From Prevotella sp. (GTDB lineage Bacteria; Bacteroidota; Bacteroidia; Bacteroidales; Bacteroidaceae), in contig JAHAZN010000068.1 of NCBI GenBank assembly GCA_018385335.1, positions 1 through 53,820 of the forward strand: a stretch of DNA of 53,820 nt. Reading direction: 5' to 3'. The translations under genes were made by a program, and so were the position numbers. The notes beneath the pieces are model-generated. The model did not search any database and was not told the origin of the DNA. It was given only the letters and a program-made list of their open reading frames with translations. Positions 7,833 through 17,006 of the stretch are shown here, one piece after another (position 1 is the stretch's first letter; each line of letters opens with the position of its first letter).

Positions 7833-9755
7833 ATGATTGACAGAGCGACGATAGATAAGATTATGGAGGCCACCAACATCGTTGATGTGGTTGGCGAGTT
7901 TGTTACTCTTAGAAAAGCAGGTGTCAACTACAAGGGACTGTGCCCCTTTCATGATGACAAGACTCCCTCGTTTATCGTCTCTCCCTCAAAAGGCATCTGT
8001 CACTGCTTTGCCTGTGGCAAGGGTGGCAATGCCGTCAATTTCCTTATGGAGCATGAGCAGTTCTCTTATCCCGACGCCCTGCGCTGGTTAGCCAACAAAT
8101 ATCATATTGAGGTGAAGGAGAAGGAACTCTCCGAGGAGGAACGCAAGCAGCAAGGAGAGAGAGAGTCGATGTTTATTGTCAATGAGTGGGCTAAAAACTA
8201 TTTCCATCAGCTGATTCATGACCATCCCGACGGAGTGGCTATAGGAAAACAGTATTTCCGAAGCCGAGGAGTGAGAGACGATATTATTGAGAAGTTTCAG
8301 TTGGGATATGCCCTCGCTAACCGTACGTCGATGAGTGCAGCAGCCCTCGCTGCAGGATATAGCGACAAGTTTCTGGTGAAGACAGGACTGTGCTATAGGC
8401 GCGACAGTGGAGAACTTGTTGACAGGTATGCAGGACGTGTCATCTTCCCGTGGTTTAACATCAGTGGAAGGATATGCGCCTTCGGAGGGCGACTGCTCGA
8501 TTCAAGGACCAAGGGCGTGCAACAGAAATATGTCAACTCGCCCGAGTCGGATATCTACCATAAAGACCACCAGCTCTATGGTCTGTTTCAGGCCAAGCGC
8601 AGTATCAGTAAGGAAGATTCTGTGTTTATGGTAGAGGGATATACCGATGTGATAGCCATGCACCAGTGTGGCATAGAGAATGTGGTGGCCAACTCTGGTA
8701 CAGCACTCAGCGTGCATCAGATAAAACTCCTCAGACGCTTCACACAGAATATCGTGCTGCTTTACGATGGTGATGAGGCTGGCATACATGCCGCTATGCG
8801 AGGCACTGATATGCTGCTTGCCGAGGGAATGAACGTCAAGGTGGTGCTGCTGCCTGATGGTGATGACCCCGACAGTTTTGCCAAGCACCACTCCTCAGAA
8901 GAGCTCAAGGAGTATATCACTACCCATCAACGTGACTTTATCGACTTCAAAACCGAGTTGACGCTGAAGGGAGTGACCGACCCCGTGAAAAGGTCGGAGG
9001 CAATCAGCGGTATCGTGAAGAGCGTGTCGGAGATTCCTAATCAGATAACACGTGATACCTATCTGCGACAGTGCTCACAACAGTTGGGCATGAGTGAAGA
9101 GACGCTCATCAACTCGATGAACAGGATGATTCACGATAAACATGCGCAGGTGAATAGAACAGAGCAGCAGGCTCCGGTGCTGACGACGCATGCGACCATC
9201 GCTTCAGGGCTGAACACCAATCAGGAGAATAGACTTGAGCAAATCGCCCGTATGCTTGTTCAGTGTGTGGTGAGAGAGGGTGAGCGGATTATCTTCGACC
9301 AGATAGAAGCAGAGGATGGTAGCATGGTGAGTCTCAATGTCGCCCAATATATCCAATACGACTTGGAACAAGATGACCTGCAGCTGCCACAGGAGATATA
9401 TACACAGATTCTTGATGAGGCTGTAGAGAAGAGTAGCGAGGAAGGGTTTTGTGCAGAAGCTTATTTCGTTCATCACCCCGATGTGCGTATCAGTAAGTTG
9501 GCTAACCAGCTGGCTATCCTTCCTTATCGACTGAGCAAGCGACTTGAACCAACCGACACTATGGAGAACCTGCGTCAGCGTGTCACCCATCTCATCCTCG
9601 ACTTCCGATTAGCCATCACATCTGACAGACTGAGGCAAATACAGCAGCAGCTCAAGGAGGTGGGAGGCGACATGCAGCGCATCAAACAACTCATGGAGGA
9701 GTTTAGAGACACCAAACTCATACATGACACCCTCGCCAAACGACTCGGAAGGTGA
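7833..9755 (+). CDS. dnaG: DNA primase
   Basis: 640 residues. It makes RNA primers for replication and works with the DnaB helicase. The N-terminal CHC2 zinc ribbon is clear, with Cys37, His40, Cys58 and Cys61. The catalytic core with a TOPRIM fold follows: the acidic residues in FMVEGYTDV and LLYDGDEAG (about residues 265-315) would bind metal. The remaining roughly 200 residues form the helicase-interaction region, which is poorly conserved in sequence. The length is normal. It stands 38 bases after the esterase with no visible terminator between, and is followed by queD after 57 bases. Confidence 0.97.
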   Translation: MIDRATIDKIMEATNIVDVVGEFVTLRKAGVNYKGLCPFHDDKTPSFIVSPSKGICHCFACGKGGNAVNFLMEHEQFSYPDALRWLANKYHIEVKEKELSEEERKQQGERESMFIVNEWAKNYFHQLIHDHPDGVAIGKQYFRSRGVRDDIIEKFQLGYALANRTSMSAAALAAGYSDKFLVKTGLCYRRDSGELVDRYAGRVIFPWFNISGRICAFGGRLLDSRTKGVQQKYVNSPESDIYHKDHQLYGLFQAKRSISKEDSVFMVEGYTDVIAMHQCGIENVVANSGTALSVHQIKLLRRFTQNIVLLYDGDEAGIHAAMRGTDMLLAEGMNVKVVLLPDGDDPDSFAKHHSSEELKEYITTHQRDFIDFKTELTLKGVTDPVKRSEAISGIVKSVSEIPNQITRDTYLRQCSQQLGMSEETLINSMNRMIHDKHAQVNRTEQQAPVLTTHATIASGLNTNQENRLEQIARMLVQCVVREGERIIFDQIEAEDGSMVSLNVAQYIQYDLEQDDLQLPQEIYTQILDEAVEKSSEEGFCAEAYFVHHPDVRISKLANQLAILPYRLSKRLEPTDTMENLRQRVTHLILDFRLAITSDRLRQIQQQLKEVGGDMQRIKQLMEEFRDTKLIHDTLAKRLGR

Positions 9756-9812
9756 GAGACAATGAGAGAATAATAGTAAGACGATTCACGATAGAAAAAA
9801 CAGAAGTCAGAT

Positions 9813-10148
9813 ATGTATTATGTTCAGAAAACATTAGAAATCTCAGCCTGTCATCAGTTGACACTCGACTATGACAGCAAGTGTACCTGTCTGCATGGTC
9901 ATAACTGGATAATCACCATTTATTGCAAGTCGAAGACCCTTAACAGCAATGGGATGGTGGTAGATTTTACGGAGATAAAACAACGTATATGCCGGGAACT
10001 CGACCATGCCAACCTCAACGAACGACTGCCTTTCAATCCCACGGCAGAGAATATCGCACGCTGGTGTACGGAGCAGGTGCCACAGTGTTATAAAGCCATG
10101 GTGCAGGAGAGTACTGGCAATATAGCTATCTATGAAGAAGATGAATAG
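9813..10148 (+). CDS. queD: 6-carboxy-5,6,7,8-tetrahydropterin synthase
   Basis: 111 residues, a QueD/PTPS-fold enzyme converting dihydroneopterin triphosphate to 6-carboxytetrahydropterin in queuosine synthesis. The zinc-binding histidines are in SACHQL and the motif CLHGHNW, and the nearby Cys in KCTCLHGH is the expected catalytic Cys. A Glu near the C-terminus (VQESTGNIAIYE) would bind the pterin. Its 3' end overlaps queE by 17 bases, so the two are translationally coupled. No preQ1 riboswitch was seen upstream. Confidence 0.95.
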   Translation: MYYVQKTLEISACHQLTLDYDSKCTCLHGHNWIITIYCKSKTLNSNGMVVDFTEIKQRICRELDHANLNERLPFNPTAENIARWCTEQVPQCYKAMVQESTGNIAIYEEDE

Positions 10149-10731
10149 TCAGGCGAAGAAAAGAGTGAATGACATCTTTTACTCACTTCAGGGAGAAGGT
10201 GTCAACACAGGACGTCCGGCAGTCTTTGTGCGCTTCTCGGGATGTAACCTGAGATGCCCATTCTGTGATACCAGTTTCACATCATTCACCGAGATGACCA
10301 ACGACGAGATTGTCAGCAGGGTGAAGGAATGGCCTGCCACGATGGTTATCCTCACAGGAGGAGAGCCCACACTACAGGTGGATGCCGACTTGGTGGAGAA
10401 GCTCCATCGAGCGGGGAGAGAGGTGGCGATGGAAAGCAATGGCACCAAGCTCCCACCACCAGGTATCGACTGGCTCACAGTCTCGCCCAAACCCTTTGTC
10501 GCGGGAGGTGATATAAAGGTGGCGGAGTGTAACGAGCTGAAAGTTCTCTTTGACGGACAGCATCCTGTGGAGACCTATGGTGTACGAGCCGATAACTATT
10601 GTCTGCAACCCTGTGACACGGGGGATGAGCAGCAGAATAGCCGCCTTACAGAGGAGTGTATAAGTTTCATCTCCCAACATCCACAGTGGAGACTCTCGTT
10701 ACAGACACACAAGCTGGCCCATTTTAAATGA
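10132..10731 (+). CDS. queE: 7-carboxy-7-deazaguanine synthase
   Basis: 199 residues, a small radical SAM enzyme that rearranges the QueD product to 7-carboxy-7-deazaguanine. The 4Fe-4S cluster motif is Cys38-x3-Cys42-x2-Cys45 in FSGCNLRCPFC, followed by the SAM-binding GGEPT segment (TGGEPTLQ, near residue 77). The start may be at 10132 or the ATG at 10141; both overlap queD. QueC and QueF are not in the window. The next gene follows after 18 bases. Confidence 0.95.
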   Translation: MKKMNSQAKKRVNDIFYSLQGEGVNTGRPAVFVRFSGCNLRCPFCDTSFTSFTEMTNDEIVSRVKEWPATMVILTGGEPTLQVDADLVEKLHRAGREVAMESNGTKLPPPGIDWLTVSPKPFVAGGDIKVAECNELKVLFDGQHPVETYGVRADNYCLQPCDTGDEQQNSRLTEECISFISQHPQWRLSLQTHKLAHFK

Positions 10732-10749
10732 TTACTAAGCTCACTGCTT

Positions 10750-12162
10750 ATGCAAACCCTTCATCTACTCGGAGTCATTCTCTATGAGATAATGGTTGTC
10801 GGTGCTATCCTACATGTGCTGATGGATAATCGACAACCCTCAAAGACCATGGCCTGGGTGATGGTTATCTATTTTGTGCCGATAGCAGGTGTGGTGCTCT
10901 ATCTCTTCCTTGGGGTGAATACACGGAAGGAGCGACTCGTGAGTCAGAGAAGTATTGACCAGCTCACCAAGCGCTCCATGCTCGAGTTTGTTGAGCAGCA
11001 CGACCTCCATGTGCCCGATGAACACCGACAGGTAGTGCAGCTCTTTGCGCAGCAGAATATGGTGCTTCCTTTTGCTCATAACGAGACGGAAATCTTCACC
11101 GATGGTTACTCCTTCTTCACCGATCTGCTCCGCACTGTCCACCAAGCACAACATCATATTCATCTCGACCTCTATATCTTCAGCGACGATGCCCTCGGAC
11201 GTCTCGTTGCTGATGCCCTTATCGCCAAGGCACGCGAGGGTGTGGAGGTGCGTCTTATCTATGATGATGTGGGGTGCTGGCATGTCAGCCATTCTTTTTT
11301 TGAACGGATGCGTGAGGCAGGTATTGAGGTCAATCCCTTCCTCCCCGTGCGTTTCCCACTCTTCACCCGTAAGGCCAACTATCGCAATCACAAGAAACTT
11401 ATCGTTATCGATGGTAGGGTAGGGTATATCGGGGGAATGAACATTGCCCTGCGCTATGTCAAGGGTGATGGGCAACACCCATGGAGAGATACCATGGTGA
11501 AGGTGACCGGTGGAGCGGTCTATGGACTGCAGCGTACATTCCTTGTTGATTGGTATTTTGTCGATCGCACACTTATCTCCAACACGAGTTATTATCCTCC
11601 CCTCTCTCCGACGATAGTCAACGAGTGTGTGGCGCAGATTGTCACCGCCAGTCCTGCTACCGCCGTTCCTGAGATAATGCAGGGCTTCCTGCGTATCATT
11701 CTTTCCGCCCGTCATTATCTCTATATCGAAACACCCTATTTCCTGCCTCCAGAACCAATAGTCCTTGCGTTGAAGACAGCCATCATGGGTGGCGTTGATG
11801 TGCGTATCATCGTTCCGAGAAAGGCCGATTCGCATTGGGTGCAGTGGGCCGGACGTTCCTATCTTAGGGAGATGGTAGAGATGGGGGCTAAGGTCTTTCT
11901 CTATGAAGGAGGATTTATTCACAGCAAGCTGTTGCTCACCGATGACAGTCTCTGCTCATGCGGTTCTACTAACGTTGACTTCCGTAGTTTCGAAGATAAT
12001 TTTGAAGCCAACGTCTTCTTCTACGACCGTCCAACGACGTTGCGTTTCAAGTCGATCTTCCTCCGTGATGAAGCACAGTCGTCGCCACTAAACTTAACAT
12101 CCCATCCCTTCCATGTGCGTTTGTGGGAGAGCATCACACGACTGCTCTCTCCTTTGATGTAG
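10750..12162 (+). CDS. cls: Cardiolipin synthase
   Basis: 470 residues, a phospholipase D-superfamily membrane enzyme that joins two phosphatidylglycerol molecules to cardiolipin. Two transmembrane helices lie at about residues 5-25 and 35-55. The two HxK(x)4D catalytic motifs are His214 in NHKKLIVIDG and His391 in IHSKLLLTDD, each followed by the usual GG/GSTN segment. Length and order are standard for bacterial ClsA. It is co-directional with queE, 18 bases downstream. A terminator overlaps its stop codon. Confidence 0.95.
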   Translation: MQTLHLLGVILYEIMVVGAILHVLMDNRQPSKTMAWVMVIYFVPIAGVVLYLFLGVNTRKERLVSQRSIDQLTKRSMLEFVEQHDLHVPDEHRQVVQLFAQQNMVLPFAHNETEIFTDGYSFFTDLLRTVHQAQHHIHLDLYIFSDDALGRLVADALIAKAREGVEVRLIYDDVGCWHVSHSFFERMREAGIEVNPFLPVRFPLFTRKANYRNHKKLIVIDGRVGYIGGMNIALRYVKGDGQHPWRDTMVKVTGGAVYGLQRTFLVDWYFVDRTLISNTSYYPPLSPTIVNECVAQIVTASPATAVPEIMQGFLRIILSARHYLYIETPYFLPPEPIVLALKTAIMGGVDVRIIVPRKADSHWVQWAGRSYLREMVEMGAKVFLYEGGFIHSKLLLTDDSLCSCGSTNVDFRSFEDNFEANVFFYDRPTTLRFKSIFLRDEAQSSPLNLTSHPFHVRLWESITRLLSPLM

Positions 12163-12183
12163 CGCCAAATGTAGCGCTTTTTT
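12161..12183 (+). terminator. Terminator of cls
   Basis: AGCGC at 12161-12165 pairs with GCGCT at 12174-12178, followed by six T (12178-12183). It begins inside the cls stop codon and lies between convergent genes. Confidence 0.65.
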
Positions 12184-12203
12184 GAAGAAGTGGCTGCAAG
12201 CAA

Positions 12204-14831
12204 TCAGAAGGTCATGCGTATCATAAAACGGATGCCCTGTTTGTGTGCTGTGGGCAGCGAGAGGTAGTTGAGGCGACGGGCATACTCGATGTGCACAATC
12301 TTAAAGATGTTGTGGATGCCCATGGCGAGTTCGACATAAGGCTCTTTCTTATCCATGATATAAGAACCCTCTGGAAAAACCATAAGTAATGGAGAACCAT
12401 CGTTTTGAGCGAGATAGGGGTTGTTCTTATCTGAGAGTACACCCCATAGACATTTCACACCTATGTATTCCCTCCACTTGAGTTTCTTGATGAGAGGAAT
12501 ACGGTTGAAGATTTTTCCGTTGAAGTCCCATCCCACGTCACAGGACACAAAACGATCGTTGAGAAACTCCATGTTGTTGATGAGTTGGAAGGTCTGGTCC
12601 TGTATGATATAGGAGAGGTTGGTGGCTGGCATGCACAGCAACGGGAAGGGCACCTTCTCCCACTGTATGCCACCACGCACGTAACAGTCGATTTTTCCCC
12701 ACGATTTCATCCAGAAACGCTTATAGATACTCGCTTCGGTGTAGTTGTAACTATATTCACCTCCGAGCACATCTTTCATGCCAAGGGTGTGACTGATGGT
12801 GAAGACGGGCGCATCGAGATTGATTTTCAACCGGCGTTGCTTGGTGTTGATAAAGGTCTCACCAGGTGCAAAACGCAGTTCGGCACGCAACTCAGTAGTG
12901 CGGAAGTTGATAGAAGAGGGAGCCGACGCCACTCCGGATGGAGCAGTGCTGGCATCAGCCACTCTGTTGAGTGGGGTGAAAAAGAGTTGTCCGCAGGCCT
13001 CGTTCTCCTCAGTCTTCAGTTGGAGGGTGGTTTTGAATCCCCAGTCTTCCTCGCGTTCGAAGGTGAGCTCCTGACGGTTATAGAACATCATCTTATCGAC
13101 CTTAGCCCATTTGAGCGAGGTGAAGACATTATCCTTGTCAGTGTGCATAAACTTATCGGATGGAGAACAGACATCATAGGTAGAGGAGAAGGTGAGTGTA
13201 CGTTTGGGGAACTCCCTCGGCAGATACTCCTTTTTGTTGAATGAGTAGATGACATCTCCGCGATAGTACTCGCGTTTACTTCCCCATCCATGGGCATAAT
13301 AGCCGCTGAAGAACAGGTGTTTGTTGAGGTTGGCAGTGGTCTGCGCACTGATACGTGTGCGTAAGCCATCAACGAAGTTGCTTGTAAACATTGTGTTGAT
13401 AGGACCGATATCTACCTTGCTGGGATGACCAGTCTCAACAAAGTTCTCGATGAAGGCACGTGCGCCAAAGATGATATATTTAAAACCTTTTATCTGCTCG
13501 AGGTTACGTACGAAAGCATCCATGCGACTCTCACTCTTTGTGAGGTTCACCTGTCGGTATTGAGCCCAGAAATCGTCACCTCTCATCATCGCGTCAGCCT
13601 CTTTCACCTCGCGGGCTTTACCTTTGAAGAGTTGTCGGGGCAATGGGTCGAAGGCATAGTCGGAGAGACGTGTCGTTCGGATGACGATAGCCTTCTGGAT
13701 GAAACTCGCAATCTTGAGTTCTGCTATCATATCGTCGGTGGTAAGCACCCATGTGCTGTCGGACAGGCAGGTGAACTCCTGAATGACGCGCAGGTTCTCT
13801 ACAAAGTTCACATCGCTCCGCTTGGGGATGGTGAGCTCGCACCGCTTCACCTGATAGCTGCTGTCGGCCAAGATATAGATATCTCCACGGAAGCCGAAGT
13901 CCTGCTGGTTGTTGGGCAGGAAATGAAGGTGAAAACACTTGTCCCGGTCAACATAGACAGTATCTTCGATATAGAAACGGTAGAAGCTGATAGCATCCTT
14001 GCCGATGGGCGAGGTGAAAGGGTATTGGAGGAGTCGCACCTGATCATCGTAGATATTGACATCGGTGAATACGTCCTTGAGGGTGGTGGTGAGGATATCA
14101 CCCGTCTGAAGGAGGTCGTTGATACCGGTAGTATTCTGTCCTTTGATGATGCTCTTCTCATCATGAGGACTCTTGCGATAGATTTTTTGGGTCAGTGTCT
14201 CATCGACAGAGATAGGGAGGATGAGTTTGTTGTTATATTCACATCGCTCCACCTGGTCCTTCACCCACGGCATCTTCTTGAGTTTGGGAGTCTCGAGTTT
14301 CTCGGGGGTGATGTCGTTGAAGGCAAGGGTAATCTTTTGATATTTGTTATATTGATAATAGTCGCGGTTGTTTAGGTTGGTCAGTTTCTTGTGAGCCACC
14401 ACCTTTTTCATGAGTTCAACAGCAGGGTTGTTCTTCCTGCTATAGCGTTGTCTTTTAGCTTTTACCGTCACCTCCTTGAGCGTCTTGGTATCAGGACGCA
14501 GACGGATATTGAATCTGCTCTTGGTCTTCTCGCTCACGTTGACGGTCTGTGATACATAGCCCACCGCACTGAAGGTGAGAGGCCATCCGTTGTGGCGAGG
14601 GATGGAGAAATGGCCCTCTATGGTGGAGGCTACCGCCACCTTGTGTCCCTTATAGATAACGCTGGCAAAAGGGATGCTGTCGCCCGTCTCAGCATCAATT
14701 ACATAGCCCGTGAGCTGGGCATGTGTGGCTGATGGTAACAAGAATAAAAACATGAGAAGAAGAAACAGTTGTTCCCTTGCTATGGTCAGCAGAGAGGAGA
14801 GCGGTTGTAATACTTGTTTCTTCTTACTCAT
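12204..14831 (-). CDS. DUF5686 outer-membrane protein with carboxypeptidase-regulatory-like domain
   Basis: 875 residues. A signal peptide or anchor lies at about residues 16-38 (LLLMFLFLLPSATHA), then a carboxypeptidase D regulatory-like beta-sandwich (about 40-125: LTGYVIDAETGDSIPFASV). After it comes the long DUF5686 region, rich in alternating beta strands and aromatic residues, probably an outer-membrane beta-barrel ending in F (MIRMTF). Such proteins are common in Bacteroidota and have no established function. It is last in the ATP-grasp/HAD/INO1 run, 53 bases after INO1, so co-transcription is likely, but a link to inositol is only positional. Confidence 0.85.
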   Translation of the reverse strand: MSKKKQVLQPLSSLLTIAREQLFLLLMFLFLLPSATHAQLTGYVIDAETGDSIPFASVIYKGHKVAVASTIEGHFSIPRHNGWPLTFSAVGYVSQTVNVSEKTKSRFNIRLRPDTKTLKEVTVKAKRQRYSRKNNPAVELMKKVVAHKKLTNLNNRDYYQYNKYQKITLAFNDITPEKLETPKLKKMPWVKDQVERCEYNNKLILPISVDETLTQKIYRKSPHDEKSIIKGQNTTGINDLLQTGDILTTTLKDVFTDVNIYDDQVRLLQYPFTSPIGKDAISFYRFYIEDTVYVDRDKCFHLHFLPNNQQDFGFRGDIYILADSSYQVKRCELTIPKRSDVNFVENLRVIQEFTCLSDSTWVLTTDDMIAELKIASFIQKAIVIRTTRLSDYAFDPLPRQLFKGKAREVKEADAMMRGDDFWAQYRQVNLTKSESRMDAFVRNLEQIKGFKYIIFGARAFIENFVETGHPSKVDIGPINTMFTSNFVDGLRTRISAQTTANLNKHLFFSGYYAHGWGSKREYYRGDVIYSFNKKEYLPREFPKRTLTFSSTYDVCSPSDKFMHTDKDNVFTSLKWAKVDKMMFYNRQELTFEREEDWGFKTTLQLKTEENEACGQLFFTPLNRVADASTAPSGVASAPSSINFRTTELRAELRFAPGETFINTKQRRLKINLDAPVFTISHTLGMKDVLGGEYSYNYTEASIYKRFWMKSWGKIDCYVRGGIQWEKVPFPLLCMPATNLSYIIQDQTFQLINNMEFLNDRFVSCDVGWDFNGKIFNRIPLIKKLKWREYIGVKCLWGVLSDKNNPYLAQNDGSPLLMVFPEGSYIMDKKEPYVELAMGIHNIFKIVHIEYARRLNYLSLPTAHKQGIRFMIRMTF

Positions 14832-14884
14832 GTTTTCAATATAAAAGAGAATGAAGCACAGCGTGCTTTCTATTAGTCAATCTA

Positions 14885-16213
14885 TTAGTCAATTTCTTCG
14901 TCAGCCTCATATCCACCCATCTCTCTGATGGCATTTTTCAGCATGGTGTACTGCTGATAGAGATGGTTGACAGCCTCCTCACCCTGTGTGTAGTCGTGCA
15001 TAGGAGCCTTGAGGAAGAAACTGAGGAAACGCTGTGTGCCATAACGTCCTGCACGTGCTGCGAGGTCGCTCAGCAAGCAGAGGTCAAGACAGAGAGGGGC
15101 AGCGAGGATAGAGTCTCTACAGAGGAAATTGATCTTAATCTGCATGGGGTAGCCCATCCATCCGAAGATATCGATGTTGTCCCATCCCTCTTTGTTGTCG
15201 TTGCGTGGAGGATAGTAGTTGATACGCACCTTATGATAATACTGTGTGTCCTCATCGTTGCCGTGTCCGTAGAGATCGGGCTGCACATCGGGCTTGAGAA
15301 TGGTCTCAAGAGTAGAGAGCTTGCTCACCTCCTTAGTGTGGAAGTTGGCTGGCTCGTCGAGTACCAGTCCGTCACGGTTACCGAGGATATTGGTAGAGAA
15401 CCATCCGTTGAGTCCAAGGCAACGAGTGCCAATGATTGGAGCGAAACCGCTCTTGACGAGCGTCTGACCGGTCTTGAAGTCCTTACCTGCGATAGGCATC
15501 TGAGTCTTCTCTGCCAGTTCCCACATGGCAGGGATGTCAACGGTGGTGTTGGGCGCACCCATGATGAAAGGCGCACCTTCGGTGAGTGCGGCATAGGCAT
15601 AGCACATAGAGGGAGCGATATGCTCTCTGTCGTCAGCCTTCATGGCAGCTTCGAGATCAGCAAGATGATAGTGAATCTTCTCGCAGACAGGTACATAGAT
15701 CTCTGTGGAAGCAGCCCATAATACTACGATACGTGCACATCCGTTATTCTCCTTAAACTCGCGGATGTCCTTACGCAGAGCCTCTACCATCTCCCAACGA
15801 GTTTTGCAATCTTTTACGTTGTCGCCATCAAGACGTTTGGCGTAGTTGCGGTCAAAGGCAGCTTTCAAAGGTTTGATAGCCTCCAACTCATCTTTCACGG
15901 GATTGATATCCTTCTCCTTGAGCACTTCGGCATACATAGCTGCCTGGTAGGCATTCTGTGGATAGACGTCCCAGCAGCCGAAGACGATATCATCGAGTTT
16001 GGCCATGGGGACAATGTCTGCATAGTGAAGATATTGCTTCTCTTCACCACGTCCGATACGAATCTTGTCATACTGGGTCATTGAACCTACGGGCTTTGCA
16101 AGTCCGCGGCGAGTCATCAATACACCAGTCATAAATGTTGTAGCTACAGCACCGCAGCCCACAACCATAATACCCAATTTACCGTCTGCCGGTTTTACAT
16201 TTGTTTGTTTCAT
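14885..16213 (-). CDS. Myo-inositol-1-phosphate synthase
   Basis: 442 residues of the INO1/MIPS family, which converts glucose-6-phosphate to inositol-3-phosphate (1L-myo-inositol-1-phosphate) using NAD. The Rossmann motif is GIMVVGCGAVATTF (near residues 14-27). Later conserved pieces are NGCARIVVLWAASTE, GAPNTTVDIPA and GKDFKTGQT, where the lysines of the last motif lie in the active site. In gut Bacteroides this enzyme feeds phosphatidylinositol-type lipids and usually neighbours a CDP-alcohol phosphatidyltransferase; none is seen here. The upstream genes are a HAD protein (77 bases) and an ATP-grasp protein. Confidence 0.95.
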   Translation of the reverse strand: MKQTNVKPADGKLGIMVVGCGAVATTFMTGVLMTRRGLAKPVGSMTQYDKIRIGRGEEKQYLHYADIVPMAKLDDIVFGCWDVYPQNAYQAAMYAEVLKEKDINPVKDELEAIKPLKAAFDRNYAKRLDGDNVKDCKTRWEMVEALRKDIREFKENNGCARIVVLWAASTEIYVPVCEKIHYHLADLEAAMKADDREHIAPSMCYAYAALTEGAPFIMGAPNTTVDIPAMWELAEKTQMPIAGKDFKTGQTLVKSGFAPIIGTRCLGLNGWFSTNILGNRDGLVLDEPANFHTKEVSKLSTLETILKPDVQPDLYGHGNDEDTQYYHKVRINYYPPRNDNKEGWDNIDIFGWMGYPMQIKINFLCRDSILAAPLCLDLCLLSDLAARAGRYGTQRFLSFFLKAPMHDYTQGEEAVNHLYQQYTMLKNAIREMGGYEADEEID

Positions 16214-16273
16214 AGTTGTTATGTCATTCGTTATTATATATATGTCAAATCGAGTTATTTCTGTTTTTTTTAT

Positions 16274-16283
16274 GGGGCGCCCC
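16274..16283. repeat. GC-only palindrome between the HAD and INO1 genes
   Basis: GGGGCGCCCC is a perfect 10-bp palindrome next to a T-run at 16263-16271, in an otherwise AT-rich 77-base gap. It could be an operator or the core of a weak terminator; neither is proven. Confidence 0.25.
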
Positions 16284-16290
16284 TCATATA

Positions 16291-16989
16291 TTAGCAGTTC
16301 AGTTCTATCACCTGTTCTATAGAGGTAATCACGTGGTCAGCCGCTTGAGCGTCGATCTCCTCGTCTGTCCATCCCTCACCTTTTATCCATACCGTTTGGC
16401 AGCCAGCATTCTTGGCAGCCACGATATCTTTGTCGTAGCTGTCGCCAACCACCACCACTTCGTGTGGCTGAAGAGCTAAGGCGTCAACGCCGAGGGTGAA
16501 GATGCGGGCATCTGGTTTTCTCACACCCACCACTGCCGACTCTATCACATTGTCGAAGAGATGGTCCATACCGTATTCTCTGAGCACGGTGTGGATGTTG
16601 CCATAGAAATTGCTTACCAATACTAATGGGTAGTTGACTTTCAGCTGTTCCAACACCCTTTTGCTCCGAGCTGTCTCCTTCTGGGTTGTAGCATAGAGAG
16701 TGTTGAGCAGTGCCTCGTGCTTGTCTTTAACATGCAGTTCGGGATGGCAGCGGTGGATATACTCCAATTCTATCTGCAATTTGGTGGCAAGGGTCTGACG
16801 AAAGGAATAATGAGGTTGTATGATAGGCTGTTTGGCCAGTTCGCGCTCAGCATAGACATAAGCCTCTCTAAAGAGTTGATTGTCGATGCCCACTCCGCAC
16901 TGCTCATAAGCGTGGCCTATCAGTCGTCCCCAATGGCATCCGCCCGTGTCGAGCGTTCCGCCGTAGTCAAAGATATATCCTTTGGTCAT
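16291..16989 (-). CDS. HAD-superfamily hydrolase
   Basis: 232 residues. Motif I is FDYGGTLD (Asp8), so the usual second aspartate (DxD) is replaced by Gly10, a variant known in several HAD subfamilies. Motif II is LVLVSNFYG (near residue 117), motif III has KPD (GVRKPDARIF), and motif IV is VVVGDSYDKDI. A helical cap lies between motif I and II. It is likely a small-molecule phosphatase or a relative with altered chemistry. It lies 17 bases after the ATP-grasp gene and 77 bases before INO1, so an inositol-phosphate substrate is a fair guess, though only from position. Confidence 0.85.
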   Translation of the reverse strand: MTKGYIFDYGGTLDTGGCHWGRLIGHAYEQCGVGIDNQLFREAYVYAERELAKQPIIQPHYSFRQTLATKLQIELEYIHRCHPELHVKDKHEALLNTLYATTQKETARSKRVLEQLKVNYPLVLVSNFYGNIHTVLREYGMDHLFDNVIESAVVGVRKPDARIFTLGVDALALQPHEVVVVGDSYDKDIVAAKNAGCQTVWIKGEGWTDEEIDAQAADHVITSIEQVIELNC

Positions 16990-17006
16990 GTTAACTATTC
17001 TTTTTT

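Noticed and set aside
9756..9812. preQ1 riboswitch before queD
   Set aside because: The 57-base gap has no recognisable preQ1 aptamer pattern.
10840..11922. Antisense frame of 360 codons across cls
   Set aside because: It lies opposite cardiolipin synthase with both HKD motifs intact, and its translation shows no recognisable domain.
13425..14375. Antisense frame of 316 codons across the DUF5686 gene
   Set aside because: The minus-strand protein has a signal peptide and recognised domain order; the plus-strand frame has neither.
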